Source: Geosiphon pyriformis (lineage: Eukaryota > Glomeromycota > Glomeromycetes > Archaeosporales > Geosiphonaceae). Taken from it: a stretch of 64,000 nt of DNA. The translations under genes and the position numbers were made by a program. The DNA lies in the NCBI GenBank assembly GCA_016748015.1, contig JAAOMT010000778.1, forward strand, positions 4,945-68,944, in the 5' to 3' direction. Below are positions 1 through 10,960 of the stretch, piece after piece. Position 1 is the first letter of the stretch. Every line of letters starts with the position of its first letter. The notes beneath the pieces were generated by a model, which saw only the letters and a list, made by a program, of their open reading frames with translations, was not told the DNA's origin and did not search any database.

Positions 1-705
1 AGTATAAATAAATGCACTATTCTCAAAACAGAGGTATCTTCAAATCAACATGAACAATTATTTTCTGAATCAAAACATTCAAAATGTCTTCTATACTCTC
101 CATGAGTATTGGATTAAAAACTATCCAAATGCTACTTTGACTATTGGAAAACAGACCACAATAACTGATAGCAATGGAACACATACTGTTATTAGACCAA
201 AAAAAACAACTACCAGAAGAGAATGAATTGGTAACAAAATAGATAAATATCTGCTAGAGAGTATAACAGCAACAATACTTGTACCCCCCACCACACTTGG
301 AAAAACAATTAAAGAAATCTTACCCATAAACAAAAACTTGTCATATGGAAAACAATTAGAGCTCTATGGTCGCCTTGGTAAAATCATAGATGACATGAAG
401 CTCATGAAGAAAACAACTTTAGAGATACAGGCAAAAATTTTGGGCATTATACAATTAGATGTTCCAAGAGTTTTAACCATTGCTAGAAGAGCCAAAACTC
501 TAATACAAAGATTTGGTCTCTTGGATACAAAACTCATTTCACTTAAGTATTATACACCCTATCTACAAAAGACTTCAATAAATTAGTTAGCTTTGAGTTA
601 GATAAAACTTTTCAAATAGATTACACTATAAATAGCTTGATTTCACTGAAGCTCAATCTCTTTGGAGAGGATGATGTTACAGTTGAGACCTATACTTCTT
701 ATTAA
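1..705 (+). pseudogene. Ty3/gypsy family-1 ORF3 (downstream of integrase), copy 1
   Basis: This is the last coding segment of a gypsy element whose gag and pol lie left of the window. The likely start is the ATG at 50, which is conserved in the copies at 12368 and 33556 (protein begins MNNYFLDQNIQN). The frame runs to about 540 with one TGA near 224, then shifts by one base near 546. It ends a few codons inside the 3' LTR (TAA at 703-705). The product would be about 218 residues: a basic stretch (KKTTTRRE), then helix-rich sequence with a conserved core (KLMKKTTLEIQAKILGII, VPRVLTIARRAKTLIQRFG). No membrane segment, zinc motif or chromodomain is visible. I do not recognise the family; its position is that of a third retroelement ORF. 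Confidence 0.6.
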
Positions 706-1363
706 TTATCACATGTATTAGTCACTGATGTCATATGATTAGCCACACTATTTTTAGAAAGTGATTATTGACCTGATTAATGACCTAACTGTTGATCTGA
801 CCATTGACCTGATCATTGACCTGATTATTAACCACTTTTGATAGCTATATAAGTGATGAATCTCTTAGCTATAAAAAAGCATATAATAACAAGCATCTGA
901 ATAATCAAAAATAAATAAAATAACAATTTTCATCTCAATCCTTCTCTTATCGCTAATTTCCCTTTTCCTACCTTCAAGTATCTGAACATCTTAAAGATAA
1001 AAGATTACTTGTTGGCCTTTTTCTGACATATATAATTGTAGCATTTGAAGATTATTTAAATAAACGTAACTGAAAAGCACAAGTTAATACCTGATATTGA
1101 ATTCTAAGAGTACCGACATGAGGCATAGAATTATACCAGTGATGATTAATTGTTGACAGTATGAACTATCCCTCTACCTTCAGATTCCCCAGTTACCTTT
1201 GAAAAAAATAGTGACTGAGATATTTTATAAGATTAATCTTGCATATTGAATTTATACTTATTCAATTCACTCTTTAAAGTTGAATTCCTCTTTGATTATT
1301 TCCATCACCCTACAATCCTATTCTTCCTTGCTATCCATTAGCTTGTTACTTCAACCTGTAACA
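675..1363 (+). repeat. 3' LTR of gypsy family 1, copy 1
   Basis: The repeat is 689 bp and begins TGTTAC and ends GTAACA. It aligns along its length with the LTRs at 5983-6661 and 12993-13646. It carries the U3 TGACCTGAT-type tandem repeats (about 770-835) and a TATATAAG box (about 844). On its right it breaks a LINE ORF1 (minus-strand reading ...SCYNAT), so this gypsy element inserted into that LINE. Confidence 0.9.
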
Positions 1364-2905
1364 GTAGCATTGTAACAACTGGCTTCACTATCAAATCTTA
1401 TGTAAGCACAGCCCATTCTGGTGTAATTTCTGCTAGTTCTTGGAATAAAGCAAGATTGGGCTTTGATTTGGTCCAAAGTGGTGCTCAGATAGTAAGTAGT
1501 ACAGTTTTGTGGTAGACCAACTAGCTTAGCTTCCCAGGTTTTCTTCTGCTCAATGATTTTTTGTATACCTATTATTGGATATATTTTAATTGCATCTTTT
1601 CTGATCAGGGTCAACCATTGGTTCACAGCTCTAGTTACTTCTTCTTGGTTGTTGGATTCAATCACTGCTAACTGCCATTTTCTAGCCACTTTGATTTGGA
1701 CTTTTTTACCTTTCCAAATTCTTTTATGGCAGCTCCTACTTCTCTGTCAGAAATACCCAAGAGAATATCCCTAACTAGAACCTTTTTTTGACTAGCCATT
1801 TGATTGGCAATGTCATCAGTTGTCATCAAAAATGACTCAATATCCACATCTGCCAGGATCTTCTTAGCTTGATCCCTTCCAGCAATTTTGAAGAAATCTA
1901 TTCTGATTTCTTGATTTCTCACCATTACAGCTCCCAAAAGGTAACTGACATCCCCCAACAGGTTGTAAATCCACCCCACCTTCTTTCCCATGTTCTTTTC
2001 TGGTATGTCCAATATCTGCACAAATAGAACATGTCTCTTGGTGCCATAAATGACAGTCTTCCATCCTTCTTCTTGATTTGCTTCTGTAGACATAGCGTTT
2101 CTCTCAGATAATTTGTTACTCTTTTGGCCCAGGCTTGAGCTTGGCATTCTGCTTGATAAACTTGATTTAGAATCTTTCATGTCTTCTGCAGTATCTTCCA
2201 GATTGGCTATATCTTTGTTTGTCTCAAATAAATTGTCCATTTGCTCATCAGTTTTCTCTACAGATTTCCCTTTGTTGATCATGTCCAGAATTTTTGGATT
2301 GCATTTTCTCAGAGCTGCTTCAATCTGCGCTGCTCTCTCAACATCTTCAATAAGCAATTTAAATGGTTTATCCAATTTTTTCAGGGACTTTGAGGCCCCC
2401 TTTTCACCAGTCCAGACTTCCATTTAAAACTGAACATTGGTCACAAAACAAAATTGTTGGTTTGGTCTGCTGTTTTATCAGTAAGTTTCTCTTCAAAGAC
2501 CTGATTAAATTTTTTTGTTAGGCCTTTAACACTTATTTTTTCCAAGTATCTGTACTTTTTATTGGGTTTTTTTTCTAGTCTGTTGCCTGTTATTGGAGAA
2601 AAGTCAGCTGCTCTTTGGTGTGGGGCTGTTCTTTTTGTAGTATTTGCTATTCTAAAGGGTGTGTTGTCTCCATTGCTTGTATTCACACTTCTAATTATTA
2701 CACTGTTATGTTCAAACCTAAATGGAGATGCTGTAGGTCTTGTCTTTTTGACTGGCATTTGATTTGGTATGAATGTGCTATTTTCTTCATTCTCTGTATT
2801 AATAGTGGAATTTCCTTCCACTTGGTCTATATTCTTGGTAGTATCTTTGCTAGTACTTCTGTTCATGACTGTTGTCACTTTGCTATTAGTATTGTTGTTA
2901 GATAC
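1364..2905 (-). pseudogene. LINE-I ORF1 (RRM-type RNA-binding protein), 3'-truncated
   Basis: This is the first ORF of a LINE retrotransposon, presumably an RNA-binding chaperone of the LINE RNP. The reading is continuous over three pieces. The first, about 2905-2441, is Ser/Thr/Asn-rich and ends NNFVL, followed by TGA where the copy at 43670 has CAA. The second is 2423-1668 and the third 1689-1351. The second and third are separated by loss of one A in an A-run near 1704 (six A here, seven in the copy at 44380). The joined reading gives an RRM-like fold: VLVRDILLGIS as RNP2 and WQLAVIE as RNP1. The ATG of the F copy (32011) reads GTA here. The LTR ending at 1363 cuts the C-terminus after SCYNAT. 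The family assignment is mine; no search was run. Confidence 0.7.
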
Positions 2906-3032
2906 TTTAAAGTCTGTTATAATAATAAAGTGTACTTTAACTAAGAGTATCTTTTGGCAAAAAACTATTTTTCTAAATTTGAGGCATAGTAATTTTTAGT
3001 AGTAGACAAAGAGAGAAAAAAAGTTTTTTTTT
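2906..3032 (-). other. LINE-I 5' untranslated start
   Basis: On the minus strand the segment begins with an A-run, then CTTTTTTTCTCTC, and leads to ORF1. The same start is seen at about 31880 in LINE F. A very similar A-run/CTTTTT/CTCTC start is found on the half-LINEs. At 3033 the sequence switches abruptly to gypsy gag. Confidence 0.55.
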
Positions 3033-4338
3033 AGATCCCTATTCACAGTAATAACACACAGGTGGGCCATAATTTTATTGTCTTTAATAAGGGGGTTGCT
3101 GGGGTTGATTAAAATGGGGTTTAAATCTGGGTCTTTGGGGTTGTAGATTCTCTCTAACTGCTTAGACTAAGAGTTCCAGTAACTGGACAAGATTAGCTGT
3201 GAGTCTATCTATTAATTATTCATTTGGGTCTTGAGTTTGGGCAGCAAAAGAGGTAACAGCCATTTGGGAAACAGGAGTTATAACAGGAGCAAGAGCAAAA
3301 ACTAGAAGTGTGGATCTTAGGTGCATCCATTGTGGGATTGTTTTTCAGTGCCAAGAGAGACCAAAGAGCATAAGAAAGATCAGTTCTCAATTCTTTTGTA
3401 AAGGAATGAATCTTTTGCTCTTCTGTCCAGTTTCTTCCAGAATCTACTTGCATGATTAATTTTCTGATTGCTTTGGCATACTCAGTTACAATTTTACCAG
3501 AACCTTGAGTTCTTCTTTCTAATTCCATGTGCTATTTAAATATCAAGATAGGAGTTCTAAATTTTATTTCAAACTGGGTAGTAAAAGAGGTGTTGTCTTT
3601 TCCAGCATTTGCTGGTGTCCATCTAATGATTCTTTGCTGAGTGTTAACATTGGTTTCTTGTAAGAACCAAGTAGCAGAAGAGCCTTGAAGATAGCCACCA
3701 ATGATTTGAAACTTATATTCATTATCATATTGGTTGACTGTGGCAGCTCTTTCAAAGTCGTCCAACTATTTAATTGGGTCTTGTGCATCACCTCTAAACA
3801 AGGGTAATGGAGTGTTGTTTTTTCTTCCCAAAGCAGTTTGTATGCCTTGGAGGGCAATCAGAATGTTCTGTTGCATAGGATCATTAGCCATTGGTTCAGG
3901 AGTTACTGTTTGAGTAGAGTGATCTAATTCACTTAAAAAGAGATCAAAAACAGGAGCAGTTTCAAAAAAAGTTTCAATTAATTGATGGGCAGCAATCCAA
4001 GTATGGATTTGATGATTCAGATATTCGAAATCAGGAGCCTATTGTTCAAAGATTGTGGAATATAAAAGCTGATTGATGCTGTTGTTTCTTTCTTCAAAGT
4101 TGTTTTCAAAATAAGCTTGATCAAAGTAATAAGTTGTATAGGCTGTGTAGGTTTCAGCTGAATGCTCATTCAGAAACCAGTTCCAAAAATCTTGGAATTG
4201 TTTGCTGGATTGTTCTTCAATGGAAAAGCAAATCAAGCAGGAGGGCAAAGGATTGAGTTCAATAAAGTCTAAATCATTTTTATTGTGTGCTTCAAAGTGT
4301 TCTTTTGATTGTTGTGGCAGGTATAAATAATTACCCAT
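3033..4338 (-). pseudogene. Ty3/gypsy family-1 gag, copy L (5' part)
   Basis: This is a capsid/nucleocapsid precursor. It starts at ATG 4338 (MGNYLYLPQQSKEHFEAHNK), matching the start of the 6714 gag. It is broken into several frames: 4338-4039, about 3857-3532 (the GDAQDPIEWLDDFKRAATANQYDN region) and 3528-3220 (WTEEQKIHSFTK region). The zinc knuckle is reached near 3040 (CYYC on the minus strand, first Cys retained here), where a LINE has inserted. The position that is a TAG in the plus-strand element is still CAG here (LVQLLE, about 3180), which shows the ancestral codon. The rest of the element is not in the window. Confidence 0.75.
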
Positions 4339-4367
4339 ACAATAGGAAACAAAGTGGATTTTGACAA

Positions 4368-4384
4368 CCTTACAGGAAGCACCA
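4368..4384 (-). promoter_or_regulatory. Primer binding site (PBS), copy L
   Basis: On the minus strand the site reads TGGTGCTTCCTGTAAGG, six bases after the 5' LTR. It starts with the TGG expected to pair with a tRNA CCA end. The same 17-mer occurs at 6668, and with small changes at 31178, 42803 and 57859. The tRNA itself is not identified. Confidence 0.7.
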
Positions 4385-4390
4385 CTTTTA

Positions 4391-5075
4391 TGTTACAGGT
4401 TGGAGTAACAAGCTAACAGATAGTAAGGGAGAACAAGATTGTAGGGTGATAAAAAAGAATCAAAGAGAATTCAACTTCAAAGAGTAAATTGAATAAGTAT
4501 GAATTTAATGTGTGAGATCAGTTTCATAAAATATTTCAGTCACTATACTTTTCAAAAGATAACTGGGGAATTTGAAGGTAGAGAGATAGTCTATACTGTC
4601 AACAAATGATCACACACTAGTATAATTCTATGTTTCATGTTGGCACTCTTAAAATTCAATATTAGGTATCAAATGTACTCTTTAGTCATATTTTATTCAA
4701 TAATCTTCAAATGCTGCAATTACACATTTCAGGAAAAGGGTAAAGAATAACCAATGTTCAGATACTTAAAGATAGTGAAAGGGAAATTAGCAATAAGAGA
4801 ATGATTGAGATGAAAGTTGTTATTTTATTTATTTTATTTTTACATGCTTTTCTATAGCTAAGAGATTCATCACTTATATAGCTATCAAAAGTGGTCAATA
4901 ATCAGGTCAACAACTAGATCAATTAATCAGGTCAATGATAAGGTCAATGATTAGGTCAATGGTCAGGTCATTAATCAGATTAATGATTACTATCTAAAAA
5001 TAAAGTGGCTAATTATATGACATTAGTGGCTAATACATGTGATAATAATAAGAAGTATAGATTTCAATCATAATA
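4391..5075 (-). repeat. 5' LTR of gypsy family 1, copy L
   Basis: This 685-bp repeat is in inverse orientation: left end TGTTACAGG, right end CATAATA (from CATAACA). It matches the LTR at 5983-6661 along its length. It directs the minus-strand gag at 4338. Confidence 0.88.
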
Positions 5076-5982
5076 CTACCAAGAATTAGCATTCACTAGG
5101 GAGGAACAAGAGCAATGTTTAAAACAACTAAATATTCGACTATGTGACCATTGTCTAATACTATGTAATTTTTAGTATTGTAATGATTATGACCTTATTT
5201 ACAATCTACTATTATACATAATTTACATGATTCCAGAAGAAAAAAACCCAATAAGCAAATGTGCCACAGAATCAAAATCAAAATCAAAACAATATATTAC
5301 ACTCTCTGATCTTTTAAAAGAGTAAGAACTCAAATGGTTCAGTGATAATGATGAAAGTATTATGCCAGAATGCACACATAATGCCAATGCAGGATTTGAT
5401 TTAAGATATTCAGGAAAAGATGCCATCAAATTGGAATCACATTCATACATTTGTATTGACTAGCATCTAAGAATAGTTTAGCAAAAAAAAAGATTAATAT
5501 AAAAGGAGAAATAATTGATGCAGAATATGTAGGAAATATTATTGCAATACTATAAAATAATTTAGAAAAACCATATATCATCAAACCAAATAAAAAGATA
5601 GCACAGGCAATATTCCTATCTCTGATTAAAATAGATTAGCTAGTATCAGTGAAAAATAAAGAGGAATTAGGAATGACAACAAAAGAGATCAGTGAATTTA
5701 GATCAATAAGTAGAATAGATATACCAGTTAATATGGCAGAGAAAAAAATTATTGACAAGGGAGAAATTATCTTCACCTGTCAATCAATTTTCATTTCATC
5801 ATATAACTAGTATTTAGTAGTTATAGAAAGAAAAGTAAAAGATCAGTCCCAAATTTTTGAAGCAGAACCAAGTATTTGTAAATCCAAAGAGATTGCTATC
5901 ACCAATCTCTACATACTAGCTAAAAGCCACAAACACATTAAAATTCCCATTTACAATACAACTGAAAACCCCATCAAAATAC
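5076..5982 (+). pseudogene. dUTPase-like pol fragment of a second gypsy-type element
   Basis: No frame is intact, but trimeric-dUTPase-like motifs appear in order. Motif 1 is NAGFDLRYSG (about 5383-5412), motif 2 ASKNSLAKKK (about 5463), motif 3 KGEIIDAEYVGNI (about 5502-5540), motif 4 KKIAQAIFLSL (about 5595-5628), and a weak Gly-rich motif 5 lies near 5665-5705 (ELGMTTKEISEF). A short segment is missing between motifs 1 and 2, and the frame changes there. A beta-rich module follows (RIDIPVNMAEKKIIDKGEI...IPIYNTTENPIKI) up to the LTR at 5983. Upstream, 5080-5200 reads in part as a Cys-containing segment (CLKQLNIRLCDHCLI). Such domains are known in some retroelement and retroviral polyproteins. 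A host dUTPase relic is the alternative. The related fragment at 58860-59060 lies inside an LTR element, which favours a retroelement origin. Confidence 0.6.
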
Positions 5983-6079
5983 TGTTATAGTTGAAACTCA
6001 TAATTTTTATTAGTTATTACATGTATTAGCCATTAATGTCATATAATTAGCCACTCTATTTTTAGATAATAATTATTGA

Positions 6080-6141
6080 CTTAATCAATAACCTGATCAT
6101 TAACCTGATCATTGACCTAGTCATTGACCTGGTCGTTGACC
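6080..6141 (+). promoter_or_regulatory. U3 tandem 12-bp repeats (TGACCTGATCAT type)
   Basis: Roughly five units of CCTGATCATTGA and variants stand immediately upstream of the TATA box. Equivalent arrays lie at about 770-835, 4905-4985 (inverted) and 13080-13125, with different unit counts. They look like an enhancer-type array of TGACC half-sites. The binding factor is unknown. Confidence 0.55.
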
Positions 6142-6153
6142 ACTTTCATTAGC

Positions 6154-6161
6154 TATATAAG
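6154..6161 (+). promoter_or_regulatory. TATA box of the LTR promoter
   Basis: TATATAAG follows the U3 repeat array and is conserved in the other family-1 LTRs (about 844, 13139 and the inverted copies). Transcription of the element probably starts a few tens of bases downstream. Confidence 0.55.
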
Positions 6162-6667
6162 CAATAAGTCTCTTAGCTGTAGAAAATCATCTCTCAGACA
6201 AGAATCAATAAATAAAAATAACAACTTTCATCTCAATTACTCTCTTATTGCTAATTTCCCTTTCCCTACCTTCAAGTATCCAAACATTTTAGAATAAAAG
6301 ATTACTTCTTGGCCTTTTCCTGTTTGAATAATTGTAGTATTTGAAGACTATTTGTATAAACATGACTGAAGAACACAAGTTAATACCTGATATTAAATTC
6401 TAAGAGTGCCAACGTGAAGGCATAGAATTAATACCAGTGGTAATCAATTGTTGACAATACGGACTATCCCTCTATCTTCAGATTCCCTTGTTACCTTTTG
6501 AAAAAAATAGTGACTGAGATATTTTATGAGACTGATCTCACACATTGAATCCATACTCATTCAATTTGCTCATTAAAGTTGAATCTTCTTTGATTATTTC
6601 CATCATCCTACAATCCTGTTCTCCCTTGCTATCCATTAGCTTGTTATTCCAACCCATAACATAAAAG

Positions 6668-6684
6668 TGGTGCTTCCTGTAAGG
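6668..6684 (+). promoter_or_regulatory. Primer binding site (PBS)
   Basis: TGGTGCTTCCTGTAAGG lies six bases after the 5' LTR. It starts with TGG and is conserved in all family-1 copies and, decayed, in the family-3 element at 57859. Confidence 0.75.
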
Positions 6685-6713
6685 TTGTCAAAATTCACTT
6701 ATTTCCTTATTGT

Positions 6714-8270
6714 ATGGGTGATTACTTATATCTGCCACAGCAATCAGAAGAACACTTTGCAGTACACAATAGAAACGACCTAGATTTCATTGAACTTAAT
6801 CCTCTGCTCTCCTGCTTGATCTGCTTTCCCATTGAAAAACAATCCAGCAGACAATTTCAAGACTTTTGGAACTGGTTTCTGAATGAGCATTCAGCTGAAA
6901 CCTACACAACTTATACAATCTATTACTTTGATCAAGCTTATTTTGAAGATAACTTTGAAGAAAGAAACAACAGTATCAATCAGCTTTTATATTCTACAAC
7001 CTTTGAACAACAGCCCCCTGATTTCAAATATCTGAATCATCAAATTCACATTTGGATTGCTGCCCATCAATCAACAGTAACTTTCCTTGAAACAGAAAAA
7101 GAAAGCTATCAAATAGCTCCTATTTTTGATCTCTTCTTAAGTGAATCAGAGCACTTCACACAAACAGTAACTCCTGAACCAATGGCCCAAAATCCAATGC
7201 AAGCAAACATTCTGGCCGCCCTTCAAGGCATACAAACTGCTTTGGAACAAAAAAACAACACCCCACTACCCTTATTCAGAGGTGATGCCCAAGATCCAAT
7301 TGAATGGTTGGATGATTTTAAAAGAGCAGCCACTGCAAACCAGTATGATAATGAATACAAGTTCCAAATCATTGGTGGCTATCTCCAAGGCTCCTCTGCT
7401 ACCTGGTTTTTACAAAAAACCAATGCTAGTGCTCAACAAAAAATTGTTAGATGGATCCCAGCAAATATTGGAGAAAACAACACCTCTTTCACTACCTGGT
7501 TTGAAAACAAATTCAAAACTCCCATCTTAATATCCAAATGGTATATGGAATTAGAAAAAAAAACCCAAAGTCCTGGTAAAATTGTGACCAAATATGCCAA
7601 AGCAATCAGAAAACTTATCAAGTGTGTAGACTCTGGTAGAAACTGGACTGAAGAGCAAAAGATCCACTTTTTCACAAAAGGATTAAGAACTGATTTATCA
7701 TATGCTTTTTGGCCTCTCTTGGCTTTAAAAGATAATCCCACCATGGATATGGCCATTGAACTCGCCCAAAGAATTGAAGACAATCAAAGAATGCATTTGA
7801 GATCCACACTTCCAGTTTTTGCTTCTGCTCCTGTTATGGCTCTTACTTCTCAAATGGCCACTACTTCTTTTGCTGCCCAGACACAAGATCCAAATAAACA
7901 ATTAATAGATAGACTTACAGCAAATCTTGCTTAGCTATTAGAACTATTAGCCCAAACAGTCAAAGATAACCAGCAACCACAAAGACCCAGATTTGAAAAC
8001 TGTTTTAATCAGCCCCAGCAACCCCCTTACCAAAGACAGCAAAATCATAGCCCTTCTGTGTCTTATAGATGTGGATTAACTGGACATTTTTCCAGAGATT
8101 GCAACAATCCTCCACTGCCTCTTTCAGCTCTCAGAAACAATAACAACCAAAACAACAGACCCAACAACAACAACAATGTCCCTAATCAAAGACCTAATCA
8201 TGCCAACATCAATTTCTTTGGAAAGAATCCCCTAGTTGAAGCCAATGTTTATCAGCTTTTAAACTGGTAG
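6714..8270 (+). pseudogene. gag: gag (capsid + nucleocapsid), one nonsense codon
   Basis: The structural polyprotein has 518 codons from ATG 6714 (MGDYLYLPQQSEEHF) to TAG 8268. A single TAG at 7932 (LTANLA*LLELL) interrupts it; other copies have CAG there, so a C-to-T change split the ORF. The capsid region includes GDAQDPIEWLDDFKRAATANQYDNEY (in part) and WTEEQKIHFFTKGLRTDLSYAF, typical of gypsy Gag/UBN2-like capsids. The nucleocapsid knuckle at about 8058-8105 reads SYRCGLTGHFSRDC, a CX2CX4HX4C motif whose first Cys is now Ser. A Gln/Asn/Pro-rich linker flanks it. The reading stays in frame 6714 throughout. Protease follows in another frame. Confidence 0.85.
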
Positions 8271-8353
8271 GTTTACTTCCAAAGGGTGAGAGTGCAAGCT
8301 AACCAGAAGAAAACCCTTTTTACGCTTTTAACTTAACTGATGATGACCATGAC

Positions 8354-9674
8354 ATGGATGAACTAGCAATCAACACCTCAGAACCAACCAAAAAAAAAAA
8401 AAAAGCCAAGGTTGATTTCATTTTAGACTCCAACAAAGCCTCAAATTCTGCCATTAATAACAATGAGCCACCAAAAACTAAAATTTTTAAAGTTGGAACC
8501 TCCAGAAATTGTACAAAAATCTGGACCCTATTCTATTGTCAAAGATCTCATGAAAACCCCAGCACATATTACCTTTGGCCAGTTAATGACCTACCCACAG
8601 TTTAAAAAAGATCTTTGCAAATCCTTGATTCCAAAGAAGAAGACACCAAAAACCAACAAGTGCCTTTGCCAAGTTGGACTTGCTGACAACAGCAATGTTA
8701 TTCCTCTGATTTGTAAAGCCCAAGTGGCTGAATACTTCATTGACTTAATTCTGAACAGTGGATCATCTGTTAGTGTTATTGCCAAACACTTCTTGAAAGC
8801 AATTAGTAGAAAGATTGATGAACCTTCCACCAGACCAATGACCAACATACATAGTGACAAAAAGAAAGGACTGAGTATTGTCAAAGCTGTTCCTGTCTGC
8901 ATTAATGGAATCAGCATTGAAACTGACATGAAAGTTTCTGAAGCCAAGGAATACACCATCATTGTTAGCAATGAATGGCTCAAGAAAGCAAAAGCTTTGC
9001 TTGATTATAAACTTTGTAAATTAACCATCAGATGTGGTGAAAAACCCATTGTGGTTAAGTGTTGCCATTGGACAACTCCCCCAGTACCCAAACAAAACCA
9101 AAAAGAAGAACAATCAGATGAATCAGATAATGAAGAGAGCAATGAAGAAGAAGAACAAGAAGAGCAAAAAGAAACTGCTGAACTTGCCTATACCACCTTT
9201 ACCAGCAATGGCAAACCACTGGACAATGTTAAAGCAGACAAAGAAGGAATTATTTTAAATGGCAAGCTGATCTGCTGGCCTTATTATGATATTCTTAGAA
9301 GAACCTTTAAAAGAAAACCTGGCAAAAAAGCCAAATACAGTTTTTGGTGGCATAGTTTTTGTGCCCGGTGTTGGTGCAACAAACCCTTATATTCTCTAAG
9401 CAATGAATATAAATCATGCCTGATCTATTACAGAGATTGGGAACCAATTAGTTTGATACCCAGAGAAAAATTGAAAAAAGTACAGAAGTCCTTTGAGAAT
9501 AAACCACCTGAGATCCAATCACTGGTTGTAGAACAAAAAGAACTCTCCCCAGAAGAAAGAAAAATAGACATTGAAAATTTGCTGGCTAGAAATAGCCCAG
9601 TTATTTCCAAAGAAGGTGATACCTCTGGACATACCCATGTAATACAATACACCATCACCATCAGAGAAACTTGA
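8354..9674 (+). pseudogene. pol N-terminus: retropepsin protease and Cys module
   Basis: The reading starts at MDELAINTSEPTKKK (8354-8505) and, after loss of ten bases relative to the copy at 38460, continues in another frame (8463-9674). The aspartic protease core is YFIDLILNSGSSVSVIAKHFL (about 8737-8800). The catalytic DSG reads NSG, a G-to-A loss of the active Asp; the minus-strand copy keeps D but has DSR. An acidic Glu-rich spacer (about 9110-9180) follows, then a module with CARC and a downstream KSC (about 9360-9425). In the copy near 37530 this reads CARC-x12-CKSC, zinc-ribbon-like. The segment ends at TGA 9672, where the RT reading begins with more breaks. Precursor cleavage would have been its role. 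Confidence 0.8.
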
Positions 9675-9683
9675 CCCATCCAT

Positions 9684-10960
9684 TTGAAGTCTTATCAATC
9701 CAATTGGTGCAATAATGAGTTTATCAAAAAAGAGATAAACCAGATAAAAGAACTTGAATTCATACAAAAAACCAAGAGTGAATAGGCTTTCTCAGTTGTA
9801 GTGGTATCCAAGAAAGATGGAACACTATGCTTCTGTGTCGACTACTGCCAATTAAATACCATCACTGAAAGAGACATGTACCCATTTCCCAAGATAATGC
9901 AATGTTAGACCAATTCAAAGATGCTGTTTTCTTCTCAACTATTGACTTAACTGCAAGTAGAGATGGATCCAGAAAGCAGAAAAAAAACTGCCTTCATCAC
10001 CAAGTATGACACCTATGAATTCACAGTCATGCCTTTTGGTCTTACTAATGCTCCTTCCACCTTTCAATGCTTAATGGATAAAGTATTTGAATCAGTTAAG
10101 GAAAACTTTGTTCTAGTCTATTTGGATGACATAATAGTATACTCAAAAACCTGGGATGAACACCTGGAACATTTGCAAAAGGTTTTTGATCTTCTCAAAA
10201 ATGCTGGCTTTAAGATCAACCCAATCAAATCTTTTTTTGGAAGACAATCCACCCAGTTTCTTGGTCATTTTATCACAAAAGATGGAATTTTTTCTGACCC
10301 AGCCAAAGTTGAAAAAGTCCAAAACATCAAACAACCAATGAACATTTATGAACTATGTTCTTTTCTTGGTTTGGCCTCTTATTATCGTAAATTTGTCAAG
10401 GATTTCTCCAAAATCGCCTCTCTTCTCAATCAGCTACTCAGGAAAAATGTCAATTACCATTGGGGAACACATCAGCAAAAAGCCTTTAAAACTTTAAAAA
10501 AAAAACTGGTTACAGAATCCATCCTCAAGCAATCTGATCTAGATCGACCATTTATTCTCCACACTAATGCATCTGGCTTTGAACTTGGTGTTATTCTCTC
10601 CCAGAAAGATAAAGATGGCAAAAAACATGCCATAGCCTATGCCAGTAGAACTCTTTCCCCAGTAGAACTCTTTCTCCAGCAGAACAGAATTATTCAGTCA
10701 CTGAACAAGAATGCTTAGCAGTAGTATGGTCTACCAGTTACTGGAGTAAGTATTTTCTTGGTGTGAAGTTTTTGGTGGTAACAGATCACCAAGCTTTGGT
10801 TTGGCTGCACAACAAAAAAAGACTAGAACACAAATGGATAACTTGCTGGATATTCCACTTGAATGAATTCGACTATGATATTTAATATCGCAAAGGAGCT
10901 ACTTATCAAAACGCCAATGCTCTCTTCAGATTTACCATTCAGTAACAGAACAACCCTCTT
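9684..10960 (+). pseudogene. pol: reverse transcriptase and RNase H
   Basis: RT begins around 9786 (VVVVSKKDGTLCFCVDYCQLN), then loses frame for about 60 bases. One base is missing near 9893 and about eleven near 9954, removing the FWQ part of motif A. The 9963-10718 frame carries KTAFITKYDTYEF, VMPFGLTNAPSTFQ and the catalytic YLDDI (about 10122), then FLGHFI and the connection. RNase H begins FILHTNASGFELG, with N for the first catalytic Asp. A 17-bp tandem duplication at about 10650-10683 (ACTCTTTC...AGA twice) shifts the frame. The C-terminal part (ECLAVVWS...YWSKYFLGVKFLVVTDHQALVWLHNKK) follows in a second frame to about 10910. Confidence 0.85.

Larger units (their letters stand above)
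5983..6661 (+). repeat. 5' LTR, plus-strand gypsy family 1
   Basis: The LTR is 679 bp with perfect 6-bp inverted ends (TGTTAT...ATAACA). It is about 25 bp longer than its 3' partner, largely because of extra 12-bp units in U3. Confidence 0.93.

Noticed and set aside
775-835. TGACC repeats as a nuclear-receptor-like or phage operator site
   Set aside because: They are a shared internal part of every family-1 LTR, so they are listed as U3 repeats without a named factor.
2113-2999. Plus-strand ORFs resembling small membrane proteins
   Set aside because: Antisense to LINE-I ORF1, which is conserved on the other strand in the copy at 43471.
5223-5450. Minus-strand 75-codon ORF
   Set aside because: It is antisense to the dUTPase motif-1 region, which is conserved on the plus strand at 58888.
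8591-8983. Minus-strand 130-codon ORF
   Set aside because: Antisense shadow of the protease reading, where the retropepsin motif is seen.
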